From Acanthosepion pharaonis (Eukaryota; Mollusca; Cephalopoda; Sepiida; Sepiidae), in NCBI GenBank assembly GCA_903632075.3, contig CAHIKZ030005407.1, positions 3,619,501 through 3,683,500 on the forward strand: DNA of 64,000 nt. Reading direction: 5' to 3'. The first letter of the stretch is position 1. Each line of letters begins with the position of its first letter. Of this stretch, positions 54,701-64,000 are shown one piece after another. A program made the translations under genes and the position numbers. The notes below the pieces were generated by a model. That model saw only the letters and a list, made by a program, of their open reading frames with translations. It did not search any database and had not been told where the DNA came from.

Positions 54701-54849
54701 ATTCTCTTTTTTAAAGTTTCTAGAGTACGCAGGCCGGTTCTTCTTCTTCTGTGTGTCCTGCCTCTTTTCCCGTCCTTTGTAGCTTTTAATAACTTTTATT
54801 TTTGTGCCATCTCTCCCAAATACTGCTCTGCTCACCTAGCAGCTTGTGG

Positions 54850-55940
54850 GTTGCTTTCTTCTGTCTCACTTACCTTCAATGTCTCCTGTGAGTATCACTT
54901 TTTCCGAGCCTCCCTTCCTCATTATGTGGTACAGAAATTTCAACTATCTTTTACGTTAAGTATACGTATTCTTTTTGCTTGCATTTTCTCTAAAACTCTG
55001 TCGTTATTCTGTCCATGGTATTTTCAATATCCTTCTGTAGAACCATATTTCTGCTTCTTCAAGTCTCATCTTCATCCGTGAGATTTTTCAGCATCCATTA
55101 CCATATTGGAGGACTGATACTACATAACAGTTCAGGACTCTTTTCTTGGTTTCTAACGATATTTTTCTGTTTCTTAATTCTTTGCTCAGCTTTTGGAAAG
55201 CATATTTCATTATCCCAATGTGCTTTCGGATTTCCGTGTCGAACTTTCTGTCCTCTGTTAATACGCTTCCAAGATATCTAAATTGTTGAACCTGTGAGTT
55301 CCAATCTGTAATTTGCATATTAGGCTATTCCTTTTTCTAACAAAGTCTTTTAGCAAATTTTTAGTCCTTTGTTCTCTCTATCCTTCACTAACTTCAGTAG
55401 AAGTTCTTGCAGTTTCCTTTATGTCTCTATCAACACTGTCATCTGTATATATTATGCTATTAAGATTGTGGCCGCCAATAATGAATCTCTCGCTGTATAG
55501 GTTTTTGAGAAGAGGCACCCCTATCTGACACCCCTTTTTACTTTTGTATATTTACTGAACTCATTTCCTATTCAGATGGTTTACTGGCCGTATATACTAC
55601 GGATTATTCTAATAACCTTCACACGTATACCAAAATTGCGTTGCAGTTCCATCAGTTCACTGTGACGCACGTTACCAAACGCTTTTGTATAATCTATAAA
55701 ATATAGATATACATCATTTTGCATTTTTATTGCTTTTTCTGAGGGTAATATTGCATTCCTTGTTCCTGTGTCTTTAACGAACCGGCACTGTTCTTGCGTT
55801 ATTGTCAGTCTGATTCTATTGCCAGGTCTATATTTCAAGATTAGGATGATAATTTGTGTTATATGGCTCATTAAGCTGATTGCCCGATAGAATTTATATT
55901 CGTTTACACATGGCTTCTTAGGTGGTGCTATGAACATGGA
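54850..55940 (-). pseudogene. RTE-like LINE ORF2, RT through C-terminal part
   Basis: Minus strand, 5' to 3': frame 55581-55937 reads MFIAPPKKPCVNEYKFYRAI, SLMSHITQIIILILKY, QNDVYLYFIDYTKAFGNVRH and SELMELQRNFGI. Around 55440-55530 comes SERFIIGGHNLNSIIYTDDS. Frame 55088-55318 reads QITDWNSQVQQFRYLGSVLT, EDRKFDTEI and LRNRKISLETKKRVLNCYVV. It ends in the KK-LEATEM region near 54900. Known: FIDYTKAFD-V, YADDTVL and ISLETKK are RTE-like RT landmarks. The catalytic box reads YTDDS and FD reads FG, besides frameshifts, so it is dead. Confidence 0.85.
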
Positions 55941-56025
55941 TAGAAGGAATAAATACTGTTTAAAATAACGGAGCGTCTACTCAAATATGAATATACACTA
56001 AAAATTAAATTTTAAAGTTATACAT

Positions 56026-56027
56026 GC

Positions 56028-56075
<48 letters not shown>
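56026..56075. repeat. (TA)n microsatellite
   Basis: Pure TA run. Confidence 0.96.
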
Positions 56076-56078
<3 letters not shown>

Positions 56079-56299
56079 AGTTTTATTAAATATAAATAAC
56101 ATGGCATTTGCTGAGCCTGTTAGTGAGTTTCTTCTGGTAACAAAAAAGTATTTTCCTGTCGAGCAGAAACTTTTAAAATAAATATCAACCACGGACTTAA
56201 TTATTCTACATTCGTAGATGGATAAAGACGCTTGTGAATTGCCTTTCTTTTTTAATCCATCTGATAAACAATGCCACACTGTCCTTAGCTTTATTATAA

Positions 56300-56576
56300 C
56301 AGTTTCTTCTTCTTCTTCTTCTTCTTCTTCTTCTAATAAAAATAATAATAATAGTTACTATTATTACTATTATTATTATTATTATTATTAATCAGTTTAC
56401 GCCAAGGAAGGCGATAATGCCACTAAGCAATAAGCGGTTACTGGGGGAGAATAAAAATGAGTAGAATTTAAGAGAAGGAATCTTTAAGCCATCCCTAACC
56501 AAAAGATAAACTTCTACTCCTCTTCAAAAGACGGGGTAGTATTGTGAATCTGGCGATAGGCGAACCTATCGACTCA

Positions 56577-56610
<34 letters not shown>

Positions 56611-56630
56611 TTATTATTATTATTATTTCA
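56300..56630. repeat. (CTT)n, (ATT)n arrays flanking a LINE-tail-like segment
   Basis: CTT repeats at 56304-56333 and ATT repeats at 56340-56391 and 56573-56626. Between them GCCAAGGAAGGCGATAATGC, CACTAAGC resembles the minus-strand 3' end of the jockey/CR1-like LINE. Confidence 0.6.
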
Positions 56631-57292
56631 CTTCAGTCATCATTAAACCTAAATGGAAACATTTATTTTATCTAAGGCAAATATTTCATTCACAATAATA
56701 GCATAACTTTTTCGTAATTTCTTTTTCAACATTATTAAAAACTGTTAGGTGGCAGTTCTTTCTACGCAAATTTCTCCTTTTCTTTTATTTCGTTCTCTTT
56801 TTGATTTTCCTTTGCATTTCTTCTCTATTTTTTATCTTTTTGCTTTTTCTTTCTGACGACATTATTTTTCACTTTCTTTCTTTCCAGCTGTTCTTTCTAT
56901 ATGTTCGCCAACTCTTTCTTTCTTTCTTTCTTTCTTTCTTTTTGCGTTATTCTGTTCTCAGTGCCGCTTTCCACTATGAAAGTAAGTCTTTCGCGCCTCC
57001 TTCCAAAGAGAACGGATTATATATTTATCTCATTACTTCCCAGACATTCTAATCGATAATAGCAATTGTTGAGTAACACCTGAATTTTCTCGGCCTCCTT
57101 ATCCTGCAGAGCAAGCAAAAATGTGCGTAAATCGATCGATCTATCAACCAATTTTCAATCTCACCTTCACCTGTAATCAAGCCGAAAACCGACTCCTCAC
57201 CTGCTTCATCGCTTTTACAGAAGGCGAAAATTCCAAACCACAATTGGAAATATGCGAAGATATTCTGTAATCCTTTTCGACCCAAAAATGTC

Positions 57293-57293
<1 letters not shown>

Positions 57294-57326
<33 letters not shown>

Positions 57327-57340
57327 AATCTATATCTATA

Positions 57341-57397
<57 letters not shown>

Positions 57398-57403
57398 TTT
57401 CAC

Positions 57404-57435
<32 letters not shown>

Positions 57436-57463
57436 ACAGAACTGCAAAATTTAATGTGGATAC

Positions 57464-57508
<45 letters not shown>
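57294..57508. repeat. (TCTA)n(TA)n(TG)n ... (TA)n compound microsatellites
   Basis: 57294-57434 and 57465-57508. The frames through them are artefacts. Confidence 0.95.
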
Positions 57509-57511
<3 letters not shown>

Positions 57512-58285
57512 CAACCAACTAGAAGTACCAGGCGTTGCCCGGGATGAAATAATCCATTGCATAAAAATGTAAGCATTTTATTAACACCAAAACATAGGAG
57601 ACGCGATTTGATTTGCAATATCAATCAGTGCAGAATTATAAATTTCTTGACCGTAATTAGCAACCATATCATGATATCCTATCTGTGCCTGATGGAGAAA
57701 GTTCTCAGAGAGTTCATTTATTCTACAGGCCTTGAAGGTTGCTGTCTGCGCAGCTTTTAATAAGGGTAGCAAAAAGAGGTCTAATAATTTTTGCAGTATG
57801 GGACACTGAAACTTCTGAGAGTGTTGTATCCCAATGACTATAATCAATTAGTCCTCTTTTATCTCATGCTTCTCTGTACGTCGTGTAAGCAATTACATCA
57901 ACTCTCCAAAGGACATTGGATCATGCAATAATATTCTTAAGTAAAAAATATTCCTGTTGATTTGGGTGCACTCTATATACAAGACTAAGCGTGCTATCAA
58001 ATCTGATATCTGAGTTGTCTTCAACAGGACATCCTTTTTTTTTCTTCTGGTCCAATTCTTACTTGATTTATTCCACGTGGAATATGATGGAAGCTGGTGG
58101 TAATGTTCTGTCAAATAATGTACACCGGATATTATGAATCAGCTAATCAAAGGCCAAAGATGAGTTATGTTTTTGTAGAAAATTGCTTGTTATCGAATTA
58201 GCGTGTCATAATTATGTCATACCTTTCCTTGTTGGCTGTTGTGGTTTCTGCACACATCTTTTTGCTATGACATCTATACTATCAT

Positions 58286-58364
58286 TGATTGTGTTGCGCA
58301 TACACATACATGAATTTATAGATGTTTTTAAATTTTATACATTATTAGTATTCATGTGGGTGCG

Positions 58365-58419
<55 letters not shown>

Positions 58420-58495
58420 TATCATTCATTGCGTTGCGCATACACACACATACATGCATTTATAGATGTTTTTAAATTTTATTCTTTATTAGCAT
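58286..58495. repeat. About 75-bp direct duplication around (TA)n
   Basis: CTATCATTGATTGTGTTGCG to TTTATAGATGTTTTTAAATT occurs at about 58283-58355 and again, with few changes, at about 58419-58493, separated by a TA run. Confidence 0.8.
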
Positions 58496-58534
58496 GCATA
58501 ACTGCTTATTTTGTTTTTCCTTAATATTTTGTAT

Positions 58535-58694
<160 letters not shown>

Positions 58695-58702
58695 TTGAGT
58701 AG

Positions 58703-58975
58703 GGGCACTTCAGCGTGATGTAATGGTTAGTAAGTTTGTCTCGCTAGAACAATTACAATTGAATAGTGAGTTCAATCCTCACTGAGTGCTCTGCACTCTC
58801 GGCCTTATACCACATCTAAGCTACGCTTAGAAAAACATTAGGGCACCTCGAAGCGGTGTAATGGTTAGCAAGCTTGTCTCGCTAGAACAATTACGACTGA
58901 GTAGTGAGTTCGATCCTCACTCGTTGCCTCATACTTGCGACCTTGTGCTACGCTTGGAAAATCACAAGTGGATAA
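58703..58975 (+). mobile_element. Two tandem tRNA-derived SINEs
   Basis: Unit 1 (58703-58835): TGATGTAATGGTTAGTAAGT (A box), then GTGAGTTCAATCCTCAC (B box), then TCTCGGCCTTATACCACATC. Unit 2 (58838-58975): GGTGTAATGGTTAGCAAGC, GTGAGTTCGATCCTCAC, then GCGACCTTGTGCTACGC. Heads are near-identical and the tails resemble the CGGCCTTGTGCCACAT tail of the Tx1-like LINE at 1684. They sit in the same orientation inside the Helitron. Confidence 0.78.
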
Positions 58976-60639
58976 TTTGAACAGAGTTTAGAGGAAGGTG
59001 TCAAAGTTGTTTCTCTTGGATTCATTGTCTGTGTTGCAGCTAATTCAGGTGTAAAATAAACTATTTGTCCATTTTCTAGATGTACTACTAATTGCTGGAC
59101 TGCTGGGTACCTTTCATTAATGAGGAAACTGAATATCCTGCAGAAAGCTTCTTTGCTACTTATGTATCGACCTTATTCGTAATTGCTGATTTCATCAGGG
59201 TTATTTTCGTGTTGGAGAACAAACATAACATCTGATCCTTTTTTATATATTTGCATACATACTGGATGGATTTCACAGAACTGCAAAATACAACGTTGAT
59301 GCCTGCATAAAATATTTTCAGAAGGAAATTACAGTAATAAACAATCTACTTATTTTAATCTTCATACTGGCTACCAGCCATTGCTTGAAATCCTCCATCT
59401 TCACGTTTGCTTTTTCTGCATGACGGATATCCATCTTTACCAGTTTGTATCTTTTGCAAGAAGCATCTGGGATATTTTTTGGTACATATGTATTTCATAC
59501 AGGGAGAATTTGTATTCATTGCACAACATGGATATGTTCTTTCATCATTTCATACAGTGATCTGTCTTCAGTTAGATCTGGTAGTTCAGCAGAAATGAAG
59601 TTACCATTTTGATTGGAATGAACATTCTCCATCAACCAAATTAGAATGTGAGCTTGAGGTAGCCCACGTTTTTTGTCACTCTATAGTGTTCATACAGCAT
59701 CTATAACTGGACCAAATACCATATATTTTATGGGTACTTAAATCATTTTGATTATTTTCAATCTAAACAACCTTGATATAAGAACATGTCTATGAACATA
59801 CGCCTGTTTTTCAAGCAGATCCTTTTGAATTACCTTCCATTTTCGATGAATAAATCTGGGTGGCATTATTGTCTAACATAAGACAATTTTTTTCATGCAT
59901 GCATCGTAGGGTTCCCATAAAACGTGATGGCAAGATAGAAAGTTGGCCTAATTCTGTTCCAGCAGTATCATTATCGATTGAATCTTTCAAGTAAACATAT
60001 TCTTCAGATTTGAGTTGTTTTTGGTTCCTCTTAAGGTATCCCAATCTCTCCGATTCAATTTTGGCATACATGTATGCTGCAAGCTGGTGGAAGAATTGTT
60101 GACTTCTGTGTAGACGATAGAATGTATTCGGATGAATCATGAACTGGTTGGCATAGAAACCCATTGCAGAGACAATCTTGTTTTCACCAGCTTCTTTTCC
60201 TGCCTTGGGGATGCTTAGATGATATCCATCCACTTCATTCAAAAATAACAATGAATATTGCAAAGCATCATATGAGCAATGAAGTTCACTTATCCTATTT
60301 ATCTACTTGTCTCTCCAGAGAAGTATAGTGTCACGATGACATCTGTTCTCTTCGCCTCTCATTATTATAGAAACTTCATTATACTCAGGGGCATTATACC
60401 GTCGAGAAAATTCTCCAGAGGATCTCATTTTTGAATCTATTTTGACTGTCAACTCAGGAGATGGATCTGCCTCTAGAGTATATTTGAAACTTCTCACATA
60501 ACTATTTCTTTTCGTGTAGTATTTCCTGGAGGTTCCATATAATATCAATGTGTCGATCCTCGAGCGTGATTTTTTTCTCAATCTGCTGATTCATATCATT
60601 AATAATGTATATCAATAAACATAGTTTCTTTATAAGGTA

Positions 60640-61200
60640 GTGGTTGAAACGGGCATAAAGTGTTCATCACGAATGAACTTAGCACCGAAGGAATTCGTCC
60701 GGAATGCATTGTTGTATTTGCAGATATTTTCTAAAGTTCCTATGGTCTTGATCCTTTTCTTCTCAAAACGCGCTCGCTGATTGGTCAATGCCAACCAATC
60801 AGATCGACTGCATGTGAAGAGTAACTTTTCCCGCGCAGCGATCTAGAGCCTATAGTCACTTATATAAGCAAGAATTTTTCTTAGCTAACTAGTGAGAATT
60901 CATCTGCCAAACGAATCCACGACAGTTGAAACCTTGTGCCAACCTTCTCACTCACACACACCACTCACATGCTGAACATTCCTTATACACTCACACAATC
61001 TTTTCTTACACATCAAAATCTTCTGAGAACAGTCATTATAAGAAACTCTCATAAAAATTCTTCCAGTGAACTTTGGAATACTAAAAATACAAGTTAAAGC
61101 GAGACAACTCTTGTTTTATTCAACCCTTTCTTACTTAAATGCATGCTTTTTTCACATGCATGCGTTGTTTGATATTGTAAATCTTGTTAAATACATATTT
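60640..61200 (+). promoter_or_regulatory. Promoter- or LTR-like segment
   Basis: Contains paired CCAAT-type words (GATTGGTCAATGCCAACCAA, 60778-60801), a TATA box (CTTATATAAGCAAG, 60859-60872), and about 270 bp later AGACAACTCTTGTTTTATTC. No second copy was recognised and no coding frame follows. It may be an LTR or the start of a non-coding transcript. Confidence 0.4.
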
Positions 61201-61559
61201 TATGTGTAATGATGTCTTTTGCTTATCCTTTTCCACGTCAGTCTTGTTTCCTAATCTAAAGTTAAATTAACGTGGTGAAGTCCGCCATAGTCTCTATTCA
61301 CAAGAAAGTTATTTAACAAATCAGGCGGATCAGGGTAATGTTCCAATCTAATCTCGCCACTGGAACAACGCAGTCATATGTTCCCTCCTCCACTTTTCTA
61401 CGCCACAATGAGAACAAAGTCCATGGAATTTGAATTTATGGTTTAGAAACATAGTAAGACGAAAGATCATAATTAAATGTAGCTGAGCATGTTTTAACCA
61501 GTCTTAGTTTTGCCTTTGCAATCTTCATTTTGATTCATTTTGCTTTTGTTCTGTTCTTA

Positions 61560-61830
61560 ATCTTTGATCTTGAAGTCTTAACGATCTTTTCGCTTCAGAT
61601 TCTTACTGTCTTAACTACTCAAATCTATCCTTCATTCCTTGAAGTCCCTGTGATATTTTCTTTTCTGATTCTTGATGTCTGTTTGTCCCTATCTCCTGGA
61701 AGTCTTTGCATCTTTCTTCCTCAAACTCTTACTGTCTCAGTTGTTTAGATGTAACTCCTTATCCTTGAAATGTTTGTGATCTTCAGATTCTTGCTTCAAT
61801 CTTTGCTCTTCAGTTTTAACTTGTCTCTGG
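61560..61830. repeat. Degenerate 55-75 bp tandem repeat, about 4 units
   Basis: Units start CCTTGAAGTC and contain ATCTTTTC, CAGATTCTTACTGTCT and a variable spacer. The 72-codon frame across it is low complexity. Confidence 0.65.
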
Positions 61831-62139
61831 CGTTGAATTGCAAAAGCATTAGGCAATTTCCTTCCTAAATATGGTTTCTTCTTAGGAAGCATTTTTTCTT
61901 GAATAAAGTCGCCCAAATATATGCTGTATTTAGGTGTAGTTTTTGTTATTTTAATTTCTATTCACCAAGTTGGTTCTAAAAACAACCTGTTTCTAATAAG
62001 CAGTTATTTTTATTTGATATTTGTCACTGTCACTTGGGAATATTTTATTAGAAAAATATACCCAACGCATATTTTTCTAATATGATTTCTCGAATATTAA
62101 GGTCGGTAGATGTCAATAATTAAATATATTGTTTAATAC

Positions 62140-62234
62140 ATAAACAGAGCATCTACTCGAATACAGATATCCATTAAAAATAACGGTTAAGCAATAAATT
62201 GAAATACTTCGGATTAATAAATGAAAAATCCATT

Positions 62235-62304
<70 letters not shown>
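62140..62304. repeat. Short dispersed repeat and (CA)n(TA)n microsatellite
   Basis: AACAGAGCATCTACTCGAAT, then GATATCCATTAAAAATAAC resembles 39540, 55970 and 12420. The microsatellite runs 62234-62304. Confidence 0.55.
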
Positions 62305-62306
<2 letters not shown>

Positions 62307-62394
62307 ATTTATTAAGGTTATTTTAACTGGAACTAGACCACAGAGGTACAAGAAATCATTAAATGAATGAATTTTTCTCACGGTTACCCTACGT

Positions 62395-62571
62395 CAGTGG
62401 TTTTCAACCAGGATTCCGCGGAACTCTAACGTTCCGCCAGTAAAGGCCATGGGTTCCGCAAGAAGTTACACAAGTACTATGATTGACGATTAATTTACTG
62501 CAGGGGTTCCTCGAGCCACTGAAATGTTTCCTTGTGGTTCCGCTCCAGCAAAAAAAGGTTGAAAACCACTG
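62395..62571. mobile_element. hAT-type MITE with 8-bp target duplication
   Basis: Perfect 15-bp ends CAGTGGTTTTCAACC and GGTTGAAAACCACTG. The flanking octamers are CCCTACGT (62387-62394) and CCCTATGT (62572-62579), one mismatch. The interior GGATTCCGCGGAACTCTAAC and GGTTCCTCGAG is typical of hAT-derived non-autonomous elements. The 77-codon minus frame across it is a shadow. Confidence 0.93.
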
Positions 62572-63042
62572 CCCTATGTTATACTTACCTACATATTTAC
62601 ATCCACGCATCCACTTTCTCATGAGGAATACGTACAAAAGCCGTCATTAAATGATTATCATAGAGTAAGTATATTTTGGAGATTGTCACGAATCTGAAGT
62701 GGTCTTATATTATCTAAACATCAAAATGTTTTGGTGACCCAAAGTAAAGAAAATTAAACCGCAACAAAACCCAAATAACAATATGTGCAAGTAGGGGTCA
62801 CCCACGTTTTGAAACCCATTTATATGTTTTTTCCTTTCTAAAGGTGCCTACGTAGCTGATTTTAGTATGTCGAAGACGAGTCGGTAAGAAATCACTGATA
62901 ATTTACATCCATAGGGAACTATTTTTTTTGCAAGGCAAGGTTTCAGTACCATCCCCTCATCTGTATATTCCCCCCCCCAAACATGCATATATGTAATTTC
63001 ATACTAAGGACCTTGATTTACATAGAATATTCTGAACTTTGA

Positions 63043-63425
63043 TGTTGCAAATTAATAGCCACGTTATGAGTTTGAAGCTTGAAAATCGGTCACAAAGTTG
63101 ATTGCACAGATAATGAGAAATATTGAATAACTACAAAGCTTGCAAAATGTAAAAGAACTCTAGAAATTATAAAAAGGAGAGAATGTGGAAGTGGGGGATT
63201 AAGTTGGAACTCTCTGGAACTGGGACCGATTTCTTTTGTTGTCCTTTTCCATATTCGCTATCTATCTATCTATCTATCTATGCAAAACTCTGCGCTTACA
63301 TGAACATATAGTAGCTGATCCTCGATTTCAAGCAATGACACCGCTTGATCCATCTTCAAATATGAGTTGCGTGGATTTTTAATCCTGCTATGGTTTTACA
63401 TTCTCTTGTGCAGAAATGGTAACGT
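63043..63425 (+). repeat. Dispersed repeat 'B', copy 2
   Basis: Same orientation and order as 53285-53775. Contains a (TCTA)n run at 63257-63284. Confidence 0.7.
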
Positions 63426-64000
63426 TAGATGCCTCTTGCTGTCACGAGACTCGTATGATGGAAAGATTGGGGAAAGATTGAAGAAGGTGAGTTGCAATGG
63501 AAGTTGTTAAAAAAATGATTTGGTGAACTTTTATATGACGTAATAGATGTTTGATAATCCATATCCACAGGGAACTAATTTGTTTACAAGACAAGCTATC
63601 AGCGTACAGCTATCATCTTTGTAAACACATATATGGGTAATTCCATATTAACTATAATTGGTGAGCTATTGGAAGATAAGTTCATTCTCCCCAACATTTC
63701 CCCCATTATGGGCATTATCATATCCGTAATATAATAACACTGTATTTCACGGGCGGAACTGGAAAGCTGAAAAGAATAACAAATTGCTTTGCTCTCAGAG
63801 AGAATTTTATACCAAGTCGTACACAAAATTATATACACATATATGTATTTATCCCACACAGAGAAATTATATCATGTATGTAACAACAAGCAGTGTGTAA
63901 AAAAACGGGAGCTTTAACTATAATATTTTTTCCCGAGTTACAATTGTTTCTCGATGAACCTAGTGAGGCCATGTGATTTTTTCTGTGAGACCTACCGCTA
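63426..64000. other. Interval without recognised feature
   Basis: AT-rich. An 86-codon minus frame at 63599-63859 has no recognised domain. Confidence 0.4.

Overview
This is a gene-poor, repeat-saturated stretch of a large animal genome. The base composition, the very long (TA)n and mixed (CA)n(TA)n tracts, and the mixture of degraded LINEs, tRNA-derived SINEs, Penelope-like elements, Helitrons and Tc1/mariner relics fit a cephalopod, most likely an octopus. That assignment is inference; no species-diagnostic gene is present. I found no convincing host protein-coding exon, rRNA gene or functional tRNA gene. Every long open frame I could identify is a broken piece of a mobile element, and the (TA)n-derived 'IYIYIY' frames are artefacts.

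Layout. 0-2 kb: 3' end of a Tx1/L1-like LINE followed by a highly structured repeat. 2-13 kb: an RTE-like fragment, a Tc1-derived MITE, repeated 3' ends of one jockey/CR1-like LINE, tRNA-SINEs with a hammerhead-like tail, and an LTR. 12.8-23.7 kb: an LTR-like family (three copies), head-to-tail dimers of the structured repeat, an unclassified repeat with an internal minisatellite, RTE-like fragments and two mariner relics. 24-32 kb: microsatellites, a GC-richer promoter- or LTR-like island near 26.4 kb, a tRNA-SINE, and an LTR with a second insertion inside it. 32.8-42.5 kb: two non-autonomous Helitrons in opposite orientation, Tc1 and RTE fragments, an 80-bp minisatellite, more LINE ends, and an element with about 50-bp inverted repeats around a hammerhead-like core. 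44-50 kb: a mariner MITE, a nearly complete Penelope-like element (RT plus GIY-YIG endonuclease) between direct repeats carrying hammerhead-like cores, and a pogo-like MITE. 52-56 kb: LINE ends, a tandem hammerhead repeat resembling a retrozyme, and the longest RTE-like fragment. 57.5-60.6 kb: a decayed autonomous Helitron. 60.6-64 kb: a promoter/LTR-like stretch, a hAT MITE and a dispersed repeat.

The most interesting theme is small self-cleaving-RNA-like motifs (CTGANGA, a short stem, GAAA, a minimal often palindromic stem III) in at least five unrelated repeat contexts. They lie in the same window as a Penelope-like element, whose machinery is known to be associated with hammerhead ribozymes. 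A second theme is a roughly 240-bp repeat made of consecutive hairpins whose stems differ between copies by compensatory changes, and whose 3' tail word is shared with a Tx1-like LINE and a tRNA-SINE. All structures were folded by eye and need computation.
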